Below, piece by piece: positions 30,700 through 38,028 of a stretch of 38,028 bases of DNA (position 1 is the stretch's first letter; the number at the start of each line of letters is the position of its first letter). The DNA is taken from positions 1 to 38,028 of the forward strand of contig NZ_JABFMW010000036.1 of the NCBI RefSeq assembly GCF_013359725.1, given 5' to 3'. Source of the DNA: Pseudarthrobacter sp. C4D7. GTDB lineage: Bacteria; Actinomycetota; Actinomycetes; Actinomycetales; Micrococcaceae. The translations under genes were made by a program, and so were the position numbers. The notes beneath the pieces are model-generated. The model searched no databases, had not been told where the DNA came from, and saw only the letters and a list, made by a program, of their open reading frames with translations.

Positions 30700-31173
30700 T
30701 CAGGACGCGGCCGTGAAGAGCCGTACCGCGTCCCGCATGGATGCCCGGGCCCGTTTGCGGTCTCCGGCAGCGTCGTAGGCGCAGCTCAGCCGGAACCACG
30801 AACGCCAGTCCTCGGGAGCGGCCTCCGCCTCGGCCCGGTATTTCTCGAATTCCGCATCCGCCGCAGCCCGGACGATCCGGCCGCCCGGCGTGCGCGGGAG
30901 ATCGTCCACGGGCAGACCGCCTTCAGCCTCCAGGACCTTGGCCATCTGCTCGGTACGGGCGCCGAACATGAGTTCGCGGATCAAGGCCCATGCACCCACC
31001 ACGGGCAGTACCAGGTAGGCGCCGCCAATGGCCTTGGCCGTCAGGTTGCTGTCCGTCAGGAGCAGGATCGAGCGCTGGAACGACACCACCAGGTAGAAGA
31101 CGAGCAGCAGCGTGACCGCCCCCACCCAGATCTTGGTGCGGTTCTTCCGGAAGCCGGCAAGGAGCCCGTCCAC
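30700..31173 (-). CDS. Small membrane protein with TPR-like tail
   Basis: A 157-residue protein with two membrane segments (about 15-35, VGAVTLLLVFYLVVSF, and 48-66, GGAYLVLPVVGAWALI) and a cytoplasmic C-terminal region. Residues about 107-155 (AEFEKYRAEAEAAPEDWRSWFRLSCAYDAAGDRKRARASMRDAV) look like a single tetratricopeptide helix pair. The start is GTG at 31173, three bases after the dapB stop codon, so it is very likely co-translated with dapB. Function unknown. Confidence 0.8.
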   Translation of the reverse strand: MDGLLAGFRKNRTKIWVGAVTLLLVFYLVVSFQRSILLLTDSNLTAKAIGGAYLVLPVVGAWALIRELMFGARTEQMAKVLEAEGGLPVDDLPRTPGGRIVRAAADAEFEKYRAEAEAAPEDWRSWFRLSCAYDAAGDRKRARASMRDAVRLFTAAS

Positions 31174-31176
31174 GGC

Positions 31177-31947
31177 TTAGAGCCCCAGGTCCAGGTAGCC
31201 GTCCAGGCCGAAGGTCAGCCCCGGATGTGCGGCAACGTTGCGCAGGCCCAGGAGCACGCCGGGCATGAACGAGGCGCGGTCGAAGGAATCGTGGCGGAGG
31301 GTCAGTTGTTCGCCCGGGCCACCCAGGAGGACTTCCTGGTGTGCCACCAGGCCGCGGAGCCGGACACTGTGGACGCGGACGCCGTCCACTTCGCAGCCGC
31401 GGGCGCCGGCACGTTCACTGGTGGTGGCATCGGGGCTGGGCGGGACCTGCGCGTCCCGGCGTTCGGCAGCGATCAGCTCCGCCGTGCGGACGGCCGTGCC
31501 GGAGGGGGCGTCCACCTTGTCCGGGTGGTGCAGCTCGATGATCTCCACCGATTCGAAGTACTTGGAGGCCTTCGCGGCGAAGGCAGAGGCCAGCACCGAG
31601 CCCAGGGCGAAGTTGGGGGCGATGAGGACGCCGGTGTCCGGGTGCCCCGCCAGCAGGGACTCCAGGCCAGTGAGCCGGGCTGCGTCCCATCCGGTGGTGC
31701 CCACCACGGCGTGGATGCCGTGCTCGACGGCGAAGCGGACGTTCGCTTCGGTGCTTTCGGGAACGGTCAGGTCCACCACGTACCGGGCACCCGAAGCGGC
31801 CAGCTGCTCCAGTGAGTCACCCCGTCCCAGGGCTGCAACGAGCTTCATGTCGGGCGCGGCGTCGATGGCCTTGACGGCTTCGGCGCCCATGCGTCCATTG
31901 GCGCCAAGGACGGCCACCAGCTTGGGAACGGAGTGTTGTTCGGTCAT
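31177..31947 (-). CDS. dapB: 4-hydroxy-tetrahydrodipicolinate reductase DapB
   Basis: A 256-residue NAD(P)H reductase in lysine/DAP synthesis. The nucleotide-binding loop is VLGANGRMG near the N-terminus; the substrate/catalytic segment is ELHHPDKVDAPSGTA, with the conserved lysine. IAPNFALGSVL is also typical. The ATG at 31947 has AGGG eight bases upstream; the longer frame to 32025 begins in intergenic DNA. It is 99 bp downstream of moaE and is followed after 3 bp by the small membrane protein gene. Confidence 0.95.
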   Translation of the reverse strand: MTEQHSVPKLVAVLGANGRMGAEAVKAIDAAPDMKLVAALGRGDSLEQLAASGARYVVDLTVPESTEANVRFAVEHGIHAVVGTTGWDAARLTGLESLLAGHPDTGVLIAPNFALGSVLASAFAAKASKYFESVEIIELHHPDKVDAPSGTAVRTAELIAAERRDAQVPPSPDATTSERAGARGCEVDGVRVHSVRLRGLVAHQEVLLGGPGEQLTLRHDSFDRASFMPGVLLGLRNVAAHPGLTFGLDGYLDLGL

Positions 31948-32046
31948 GGCATTAACCCTACCGGCGGGACGGGCGGGGGCAGGAACCGGGAGGCGTGCGT
32001 TACCTCGCACTCCGGGTTGCTCCAAACAGCGCAGGACGGCGCAACC

Positions 32047-32511
32047 TCAGCCGCCGGCGCCGACCCATTCCACCGTGCCGTCCGAGAAGAACTGTTCCTT
32101 CCAGATGGGCACCTGTTCCTTGATCCTGTCCACCAGTTCGGAGCATACGGCGAAAGCCTGGCCGCGGTGCGCGGCGGACACGGCGCACACCAGTGCGGGG
32201 TCGCCGATTTCCAGCATTCCGATCCGGTGTGCAGCCCAGATGCGGACTGGCTGGCCGCTGCCGGCCTCCCCCTCAGCGTCCTGTTCGGCAACCAGGCGGG
32301 CTACGACGTCGGCCATGACCTGGTGTGCCGTGGGGTGCGCACTGTAGCTGAGGCGCTCAACGGCCTTGCCGCCGTCGTGGTTGCGTACCACGCCGCTGAA
32401 GCTGACCACCGCCCCGGCTGTGTCGCTCTCCACCGCGGCGATGGCCTGGTCCACGGAGATGGGCTCCGCACTCAGGACCGCGCTGACTACTTCAAATGCT
32501 TCAGTGCCCAT
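32047..32511 (-). CDS. moaE: Molybdopterin synthase catalytic subunit MoaE
   Basis: A 154-residue large subunit of molybdopterin synthase, which with MoaD thiocarboxylate inserts the two dithiolene sulfurs into cPMP. Signatures are GAVVSFSGVVRNH (33-45), LSYSAHPTA, IAAHRIG-type AAHRIGMLEIG, and the active lysines K131 and K138 (RIKEQVPIWKEQF). Its start overlaps the mogA/moaB end by 11 bp. It is the last gene of the minus-strand Moco operon. Confidence 0.94.
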   Translation of the reverse strand: MGTEAFEVVSAVLSAEPISVDQAIAAVESDTAGAVVSFSGVVRNHDGGKAVERLSYSAHPTAHQVMADVVARLVAEQDAEGEAGSGQPVRIWAAHRIGMLEIGDPALVCAVSAAHRGQAFAVCSELVDRIKEQVPIWKEQFFSDGTVEWVGAGG

Positions 32512-33025
32512 GTCCGCCGTCCAGCTGGTCGCAAAGGTGCCCGATCACGGGATCCAGGACGGTCAGCCCGTCCATGACGCCCTTGGGCGAGCCCGGCAGG
32601 TTCACGATGAAGGTGCGCCCGGCGGCACCGGCGTAGCCCCTGCTCAGGGCCGCAAGTGGGGTTTTCGCCGACCCCGCGCGCCGGATGGCCTCCATGATGC
32701 CCGGGATCTCCCGGTCCAGCAGCGGCCGGGTGACCTCGGGTGTCCGGTCGTCCGGGCTGAGGCCAGTGCCGCCGCTGGTGATGACGACGGCGGGGTGCTG
32801 GCTGAGGAGCGCCCGGATGGCGGCGCCCACGGGCTCGCCGTCGGGGACCACCATGGCCGGGAACACGTCGAAGCCATGCTCGGTGAGCCAGTCCACGATC
32901 ACGGGGCCGGTTTCGTCGTCGTAGATGCCGGCGGCGGCGCGGGTCGAGGCGATGACGACGCCGGCTTTCCGTCCCTGCACATCGCCGTGCACGTGCGGCG
33001 CGGCCGCGCTGAAGGGTGAGGTCAC
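32501..33025 (-). CDS. MogA/MoaB family molybdopterin adenylyltransferase
   Basis: A 174-residue protein of the MoCF-binding fold; MogA-type enzymes adenylylate molybdopterin before metal insertion. Signatures are AGVVIASTRAAAGIYDDETGP, the ligand loop VITSGGTGLSPDD (about 81-93) and NLPGSPKGVMDGL. The start is a GTG at 33025 overlapping the moaC stop as GTGA. MogA versus MoaB cannot be decided from sequence alone. The N-terminal 17 residues are variable. Confidence 0.9.
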   Translation of the reverse strand: MTSPFSAAAPHVHGDVQGRKAGVVIASTRAAAGIYDDETGPVIVDWLTEHGFDVFPAMVVPDGEPVGAAIRALLSQHPAVVITSGGTGLSPDDRTPEVTRPLLDREIPGIMEAIRRAGSAKTPLAALSRGYAGAAGRTFIVNLPGSPKGVMDGLTVLDPVIGHLCDQLDGGHGH

Positions 33026-33513
33026 AGTGCCCAGTCTCCGCTCTTGCCGCCGCTCTTGGCCAGCACCTTAATGTCCGTGAGGACGGCATGCTTGTCTACG
33101 GCCTTGATCATGTCGTAGACGCTGAGGGCTGCCACGGAGGCGGCGGTCAGCGCCTCCATTTCCACTCCCGTGACGCCCCGGGTTTTGACGGTGCACTGGA
33201 CAGTGACGGCGTCCGCACCGAGGTCGAAGTCAACGGTCACCTTTGAGAGCGGCAGCGGATGGCAGAGCGGAATCAGGTCCGGTGTCTTCTTGGCCGCCAT
33301 GATGCCGGCCACGCGCGCAACGGCCAGGGCGTCCCCCTTGGGCAGGCCGCCGGAGCCCAGGAGCTGCATCACCTCGCCGGTGGTCCGGACCGTGGCGGTG
33401 GCCGTCGCTTCGCGGGTGGTCTCTGCCTTGGCGGAAACATCCACCATCTGGGCGCTGCCGTCCTGGCGCAGGTGCGTCAGGGCGGGGGTCTGTTCTGCGT
33501 TCACAGCATCCAT
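33022..33513 (-). CDS. moaC: Cyclic pyranopterin monophosphate synthase MoaC
   Basis: A 163-residue enzyme that, with MoaA, converts GTP to cPMP. Signatures are MVDVSAKAETTREA (23-36), PKGDALAVARVAGIMAAKKTPDLIPLCHPL, the VEMEALTA segment, and DKHAVLTDIKVLAKSGGKSG near the end. The ATG at 33513 overlaps moeA by 13 bp; the in-frame GTG at 33504 would overlap the moeA stop as GTGA and is an equal candidate. The gene lies between moeA and mogA. Confidence 0.95.
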   Translation of the reverse strand: MDAVNAEQTPALTHLRQDGSAQMVDVSAKAETTREATATATVRTTGEVMQLLGSGGLPKGDALAVARVAGIMAAKKTPDLIPLCHPLPLSKVTVDFDLGADAVTVQCTVKTRGVTGVEMEALTAASVAALSVYDMIKAVDKHAVLTDIKVLAKSGGKSGDWAL

Positions 33514-34745
33514 ACTTCCACCTCGTCGCCGGCAGCGAGTTCCGTGACGCCTGCCGGGACGTGGACCAGGACATTTGAGCCCGCCAGTGCGTGCATCAGG
33601 TGCGAGCTTTCGCCGCCCTGCAGCTGGACGGTTCCGCCGGGCTCCAGGCGTCCGCGCCGGACCTGGTGCTTCTGGCCGGGCGACACCAAGCGGTGGGCCA
33701 GGCGGGCGCTGAGCGGCAGCCGGGGCGCCGGCGCCCCGACCAGGGCCGACAGGGCGGGGCGGAGGAACATCTCAAAGGACACCAGGCAACTGACCGGGTT
33801 GCCGGGAAACCCCAGGAAGGGGACGCCGTCGAACAGCCCTATCCCCTGGGGGCCGCCCGGCTGCATGGCGACGTGCAGGAACTCGACCGGCTGCTCAACC
33901 ATGGCCTGGCGCACCACCTCATAGGCGCCCTTGCTGACCCCGCCCGTGGTCACGATCAGGTCCACGTCACCGCCCCGGGTCCGCAGCAGCGCCTGGAGTT
34001 CTGCGGGGTTGTCAGTGGAGATGCCTGTGCGCCGGACGTTGAGCCCCGCCTGCTGCATGGCGGCTTCCAGGAGGGTTCCGTTGGAGTCGTAGATCTTGCC
34101 CGGCGGCAATGGTTGTCCGGGTTCAACCACCTCGTCCCCGGTGGTGACGAGCAGGACGGACACTGCCCGGTATACCTCCACCTCAGCAACACCCAGGGCT
34201 GCGAGGAGGCCCAGCTGCGCCGGTCCCAGGCACGTTCCGGCGGCCAGGGCCCGCTCCCCCGCCGCAATGTCGCTGCCGGCAGTACGCACGTACGTCCCCG
34301 GAACGGTTGCGGGCAGCGTCACCAGCCCCCCGCTGCCTTCCGTGCGGAAGTGGTCCGGCACCGCCTTTTCGATAGGCACGACGGCGTCCGCCCCCGCCGG
34401 GATCATGGCACCGGTCATGATGGGCGCCGCCGTCCCCGGCTGGAGCGGCCGCGGGCTTGATCCGGCGGGGACGGGCTGCGTGATGCGCACGTCGGATCCG
34501 CCGTCGGGAATGTCCGTGGAACGGACGGCGTACCCGTCCATCTGGGAGTTCGCAAAAGGGGGAAGGCTGATGGGCGCCAGCACGCCGTGCACCAGTGCCC
34601 GGCCGAGCGCACCGGACAGCGGCAGGACCTCAGCGCGGGACTCTGCCGCCAGCCGGGCCAGGAGGTCCGTGACCGCCGCACGGTGCTCAGCAACGGAGCG
34701 GGCCTGGTGGGCCGGGACTGCTGTGCCATGGGAATGGCTGGTCAT
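33501..34745 (-). CDS. moeA: Molybdopterin molybdotransferase MoeA
   Basis: A 414-residue enzyme that inserts molybdate into adenylylated molybdopterin. Seen in order: LPPFANSQMDGYAVR (about 62-75), MTGAMIPAGADAVVP (about 110-124), TGDEVVEPG, the MoCF loop TTGGVSKGAYE (about 266-276), FLGFPGNPVS (about 310) and a C-terminal beta-barrel domain. The start ATG at 34745 is 23 bp after the stop codon of the molybdopterin oxidoreductase gene. It is the second gene of a five-gene minus-strand Moco unit. Confidence 0.94.
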   Translation of the reverse strand: MTSHSHGTAVPAHQARSVAEHRAAVTDLLARLAAESRAEVLPLSGALGRALVHGVLAPISLPPFANSQMDGYAVRSTDIPDGGSDVRITQPVPAGSSPRPLQPGTAAPIMTGAMIPAGADAVVPIEKAVPDHFRTEGSGGLVTLPATVPGTYVRTAGSDIAAGERALAAGTCLGPAQLGLLAALGVAEVEVYRAVSVLLVTTGDEVVEPGQPLPPGKIYDSNGTLLEAAMQQAGLNVRRTGISTDNPAELQALLRTRGGDVDLIVTTGGVSKGAYEVVRQAMVEQPVEFLHVAMQPGGPQGIGLFDGVPFLGFPGNPVSCLVSFEMFLRPALSALVGAPAPRLPLSARLAHRLVSPGQKHQVRRGRLEPGGTVQLQGGESSHLMHALAGSNVLVHVPAGVTELAAGDEVEVWML

Positions 34746-34768
34746 GGGTACGCCTTTGGTCGCGGCCG

Positions 34769-36409
34769 TCAGGATTTCACGTCCACTCTAACGGTGTGGA
34801 ATCCCGTGGCTCCGTCGGGTGCGGGTGGCCGCGCCGTTTCGTCCTGGGGTTCACCGTTCACGTTGGTGGCACGGACCTGGATCTCGTACTGCCCCGGGGT
34901 AAGGTCCACGGCCAGCTTCCACTGGTACCAGGTGTCCACGGAGATGCCGGTGGCCAGTTCCGCTTCCCGCCACGGTCCGCGGTTGATGCGTACTTCCACG
35001 CTCCGGATGCCGGTGTGCTGCGCCCAGGCAATCCCTGCCAGGACCACTGTTCCGGCGCTGACTGCACGGCCACTCCGGGGTACGTCGATGCGCGACGACG
35101 TCTTAATGGGCCCGCGCGCCGACCAGCCCCGCGGAGTCCAGTAGCCGGCATCGTCGGCGAACCTGGTGACCTTGAGCTCGGTGACCCACTTGGTGGCCGA
35201 GACGTAGCCATACAGGCCGGGGACCACCAGCCGCACCGGGAACCCATGCTCCAGCGGCAGCGGCGCACCGTTCATGCCCACGGCAAGCAGCGTGTCCCTG
35301 TCGTCGGTGAGGACGTCCAGCGGCGTTCCGGCCGTCCAGCCATCGGCGCTGCGGGACAAAACCATGTCCGCCCCCGGCTGGGGAACCGCGAGGGCCAGCA
35401 GTTCGCGGACCGGCCAGCCGAGCCAGCGGGCGTTGCCGATCAAGTCCCCGCCCACCTCATTGGACACACAGGCAATGGTGATGTGGCGTTCCAGCAGGGG
35501 CTTTTGCAGGAGGTCGGCGAAGGACAGCTCGACGTCCCGGGCCACCATTCCCGTGACTCTGAGGGACCAGGTATCCGGGTTGACCGTAGGAACCACCAGT
35601 GCTGTGTCGATCCGGTAGAAATCCGGGTTGGGCGTCACCAGCGCAGGCATGCCGGCCAAGCCTGACTCCGCTGCGGGCGGGACGAGCGGTGCCGGTGACG
35701 CCGGCCCGGGCAGGACTATGCGTGCCCGGGCTTCGCTGGCGGCGATGGCAGCGCTGCGCCAGATGCCGGCCAGCACGCCGCCCACGGCGGCAACTCCGGC
35801 GCCGACGCCGAGGGCCTGGAGAAAGCAGCGGCGCGACACGGCTGCTGCCGCGGGCGATGCGGACGATGCATCTTCCCACGCCTGCAGCTGCCGGACCAGT
35901 AAACGTAACAGCACGACGGCGGCTGCCGCGGCCAGGAGCGGAAGCAGGAGCGCCAGCGGGGTCACCTGGGACCGTGTCAGGACCGCCGCGAGCCCCGTCA
36001 GCCCGAAAATCCCCATCACCGCAGCGCCGGCAAAGCGGCGGCGGCGCTCAAGGACCCCGGCTAAGGCGGCAAGCCCGGCAATGACCAGCGCCATGCCCAC
36101 CAAAAGGGCGGCCTTGTCAGAGGTGCCGAAAAGGGAAACAGCCCAGTCCTTGATTCCCGGCGGGACGGCATCGATGATAGCGCCGCCCACAGCGGTCAGC
36201 GGCGAAAGGGATGGGCTGGCAAATCCCGCCAGCAGTTCGCCCGCGACGACGCCGCCGGCGGCTGCGGTGATCCCGGCGGCCGCCGCCCACCGCGCACCGG
36301 CACGTGGGACTGACTGGTGCGGGACGGGAACTTCCGCACGCTCGCCTTGGCCGGCACCGTCGTCGTCCGCCCCGCCCTTTTCCCGGGAACTCTTCACAAT
36401 TTCCAGCAT
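34769..36409 (-). CDS. Membrane-anchored sulfite-oxidase-fold molybdopterin oxidoreductase
   Basis: A 546-residue protein. Four hydrophobic segments lie at about 41-63, 100-119, 127-145 and 150-172. A twin-arginine-like motif, SRRCFLQ (192-198), precedes a fifth hydrophobic stretch (about 199-217). The catalytic domain (about 260-430) has the Mo-ligand cysteine C314 in TIACVSNEVGG, and a Mo-co dimerisation domain follows (about 435-546). The substrate is unknown; sulfite or other S/N-oxides are possible. The ATG at 36409 has GGGGA five bases upstream. It heads the Moco operon and is divergent from moaA, so the enzyme and its cofactor pathway are made together. Confidence 0.88.
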   Translation of the reverse strand: MLEIVKSSREKGGADDDGAGQGERAEVPVPHQSVPRAGARWAAAAGITAAAGGVVAGELLAGFASPSLSPLTAVGGAIIDAVPPGIKDWAVSLFGTSDKAALLVGMALVIAGLAALAGVLERRRRFAGAAVMGIFGLTGLAAVLTRSQVTPLALLLPLLAAAAAVVLLRLLVRQLQAWEDASSASPAAAAVSRRCFLQALGVGAGVAAVGGVLAGIWRSAAIAASEARARIVLPGPASPAPLVPPAAESGLAGMPALVTPNPDFYRIDTALVVPTVNPDTWSLRVTGMVARDVELSFADLLQKPLLERHITIACVSNEVGGDLIGNARWLGWPVRELLALAVPQPGADMVLSRSADGWTAGTPLDVLTDDRDTLLAVGMNGAPLPLEHGFPVRLVVPGLYGYVSATKWVTELKVTRFADDAGYWTPRGWSARGPIKTSSRIDVPRSGRAVSAGTVVLAGIAWAQHTGIRSVEVRINRGPWREAELATGISVDTWYQWKLAVDLTPGQYEIQVRATNVNGEPQDETARPPAPDGATGFHTVRVDVKS

Positions 36410-36460
36410 AGGTTCCCCGGCGGTCCCCGGCGCAGGTTCGGTCCGCTGGTTCCGCGCCGG

Positions 36461-36497
36461 TCACAGGTGTGATGCGCAGCGCAACGTGGCGTAGCCT
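36461..36497 (+). promoter_or_regulatory. moaA promoter with palindrome
   Basis: TAGCCT (36492-36497) ends six bases before the moaA ATG, suggesting a leaderless mRNA. The 12-bp perfect palindrome TCACAGGTGTGA (36461-36472) is near the expected -35 and could be an operator. Confidence 0.45.
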
Positions 36498-36503
36498 GAA
36501 TCC

Positions 36504-37643
36504 ATGAGTGTCCAGCTAGGAATGCCGCAACCGCGCGAGGAAGCAGCATCGGCGCTGCCCGGCATCCCCTCCCGCCGGCCCGCGGACGCGCCAGCGGGCC
36601 TTGCGGACCGTTACGGGCGCCGCGCCACGGACATGAGGCTTTCCCTGACGGACAAGTGCAATCTCCGCTGCACCTACTGCATGCCGGCCGAAGGGCTTGA
36701 GTGGCTGGCCAAGCAGGCTGTGATGTCTGCGGGGGAAATCGTGCGGATCGTCAAGGTCGGCGTGGAGCAGCTGGGCGTCCGGGAGCTGCGGCTGACCGGC
36801 GGTGAGCCGCTGGTCCGGCACGACCTGGTGGACATTATCGCGGCGCTCCGCGCCAACCACCCGGACCTGCCCATCTCCATGACCACCAACGGGGTGGGCC
36901 TGGCAAAAAAGGCTGCCGCGCTCAAGGATGCCGGGTTGACCCGCATCAACGTGTCACTGGACTCACTGCACGAGGAGACGTTCACCAAGCTGACCCGGCG
37001 CCCGTTCCTGAACCAGGTCCTGGCCGGAGTGGACGCCGCCTGGGCCGCGGGCCTGGGGCCGGTCAAGCTGAACGCGGTCCTGATGCGGGGCATCAACGAC
37101 GCCGAGTCTCCACAACTGCTGGCATGGGCCCTGGAGCGCGGGTACGAACTGCGGTTCATTGAACAGATGCCGCTGGACGCCGACCACGGCTGGACCCGCC
37201 GCAACATGATCACCGCCGCCGAAATCCGTGGCCTCCTGTCCCGGGACTACGTACTCACCCCCGATTCCCGGGCACGTGACGGGGCTCCGGCGGAGCGGTT
37301 CGACGTTCGACGACGGGTGGCGGCTCGGGCGGACGGCGTAGAGACCGCCGATGGTCCCGTCCTTGGAACGGTGGGGATCATCGCCTCCGTCACCGAACCG
37401 TTCTGCGCTGACTGCCGCCGCACCAGGATTACTGCCGAAGGCAAGATCATGAGCTGCCTCTTCTCACGTGAGGAGTTCGACCTGCTGGGCCTGCTGCGGG
37501 CGGGCGCCGGCGATGCGGAGCTGGCCCAGCGCTGGCAGGACGCCATGTGGATCAAACCAAAGGCCCACGGCATGGACCACGTGGGACTCGACGCTCCGGA
37601 CTTCGTCCAGCCGGATCGCAGCATGAGCGCGATCGGGGGCTGA
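36504..37643 (+). CDS. moaA: GTP 3',8-cyclase MoaA
   Basis: A 379-residue radical-SAM enzyme that starts Moco synthesis. The N-terminal 4Fe-4S ligands are C52, C56 and C59 (CNLRCTYC). The C-terminal GTP-binding cluster ligands are C301, C304 and C318 (FCADCRRTRIT, MSCLF). RLTGGEPLVRHDL is the conserved SAM-contacting segment, and the protein ends in the functional GG. The first 35 residues are a variable extension. The ATG at 36504 is probably leaderless. moaD follows after 4 bp. Confidence 0.95.
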   Translation: MSVQLGMPQPREEAASALPGIPSRRPADAPAGLADRYGRRATDMRLSLTDKCNLRCTYCMPAEGLEWLAKQAVMSAGEIVRIVKVGVEQLGVRELRLTGGEPLVRHDLVDIIAALRANHPDLPISMTTNGVGLAKKAAALKDAGLTRINVSLDSLHEETFTKLTRRPFLNQVLAGVDAAWAAGLGPVKLNAVLMRGINDAESPQLLAWALERGYELRFIEQMPLDADHGWTRRNMITAAEIRGLLSRDYVLTPDSRARDGAPAERFDVRRRVAARADGVETADGPVLGTVGIIASVTEPFCADCRRTRITAEGKIMSCLFSREEFDLLGLLRAGAGDAELAQRWQDAMWIKPKAHGMDHVGLDAPDFVQPDRSMSAIGG

Positions 37644-37647
37644 CACG

Positions 37648-37914
37648 GTGCTTGTACGTTATTTTGCTGCCGCGCGCGCTGCCGCCGGTTTCGAGGAAGA
37701 GAAGTTCCACCTGCCGGAAGGCGCCACCGTGGCCGACCTGCTGGCAGCGGTGGCCGCCGTAGAGCGCCCCGAACCCCCGGCAGGCACCCCGCCGCTCCCC
37801 CGGCTGCTTTCCCGGAGCAGCTTCCTGCTCAATGAGGTGGCCGTCCGGGACCACGCAGCCATTCTTGGTCCCGACGACGTCGTGGACGTGCTGCCTCCCT
37901 TCGCCGGGGGCTAG
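37648..37914 (+). CDS. moaD: Molybdopterin synthase sulfur carrier subunit MoaD
   Basis: An 88-residue ubiquitin-fold protein starting MLVRYFAAARAAAGFEEE and ending LPPFAGG, with the C-terminal Gly-Gly that is adenylylated and thiocarboxylated. The start is GTG at 37648, four bases after the moaA stop codon. It partners MoaE, encoded on the opposite strand about 5 kb away. A short proline-rich insertion (PEPPAGTPPLP) precedes the last third. Confidence 0.92.
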   Translation: MLVRYFAAARAAAGFEEEKFHLPEGATVADLLAAVAAVERPEPPAGTPPLPRLLSRSSFLLNEVAVRDHAAILGPDDVVDVLPPFAGG

Positions 37915-37989
37915 GCGGCAAGGCACCCGCAGGCAGGCACGTCTTCCGCCCGGGCTCTGATTGTCAGACCCCTGGTGGATGATGTGTTC

Positions 37990-38028
37990 ATGGGAATCAG
38001 CGGTGGTGTTGGGGTGGTGGTGGAGGGT
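37990..38028 (+). CDS. Partial gene at the right edge, probably DUF222/HNH endonuclease family
   Basis: Thirteen codons (MGISGGVGVVVEG) run off the window. The start and the upstream TTGTCAGACCCC followed by GATGAT six bases before the ATG resemble the 5' regions of DUF222/HNH endonuclease genes that occur in many copies in Arthrobacter. This is memory of the family, not proof; only sequence beyond the edge can confirm it. Confidence 0.35.
   Translation, partial: MGISGGVGVVVEG

Noticed and set aside
37267..37317. TTCGAC/GTTCGAC-like repeats in moaA that look like SOS half-sites
   Set aside because: Within coding sequence and not in the spacing of a full box.

Overview
The window is a high-GC chromosomal segment from an actinobacterium of the Micrococcaceae, most likely Arthrobacter or Pseudarthrobacter. 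The basis is the protein sequences (PriA-type HisA, DUF3046 next to recA, ClgR, LexA with actinobacterial SOS boxes), the strong GC bias at third codon positions, and a gene order I recognise from that family. No rRNA, tRNA or CRISPR was seen. Most genes lie on the minus strand.

Layout. (1) 99-5902, minus: a histidine operon hisC-hisB-hisH-(52-residue membrane protein)-priA, followed by an SseB-like gene and an MFS transporter. (2) 5993-7428: lexA and a divergent LysM membrane protein share a regulatory region with two SOS boxes. (3) 7475-13078: dinG-like helicase and hflX (minus), an RsmC-type methyltransferase (plus) and dapF (minus). (4) 13123-17722, minus: miaA, miaB, recX, recA and DUF3046, with an SOS box upstream of recA. 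(5) 17764-20274: a MarR regulator (plus), an intact 1,439-bp IS3-family element, and clgR (minus). (6) 20443-27249, minus: cinA/pncC, pgsA, ftsK, RNase J and dapA. (7) 27308-31947: a short SOS-box-associated DUF222-like protein, a DUF1624/DUF418 membrane protein, a TM2-domain protein, a small membrane protein and dapB. (8) 32047-37914: a molybdenum cofactor locus (moaE, mogA, moaC, moeA and a membrane-anchored sulfite-oxidase-fold protein on minus, moaA-moaD divergent on plus). (9) The right edge holds the first 13 codons of what looks like a DUF222/HNH gene.

How it fits together. The core is a conserved block for lysine/cell-wall precursors (dapA, dapB, dapF), chromosome segregation (ftsK), RNA processing and tRNA modification (rnj, miaA, miaB, hflX) and DNA damage response (lexA, LysM protein, recA-recX, dinG). 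LexA-type operators recur at three loci: lexA/LysM, recA and the DUF222-like gene.

Most striking observations: the IS3 element sits exactly in the 3-nt loop of a perfect 19-bp palindrome that was probably the bidirectional terminator between marR and clgR. The IS left end can itself fold into a long hairpin that buries the orfA ribosome binding site. Other leads are an SOS box 13 bp upstream of the short DUF222-like gene, ClgR-like boxes upstream of clgR, a 14-bp palindrome inside the hisC promoter, and repeated leaderless-type start sites.
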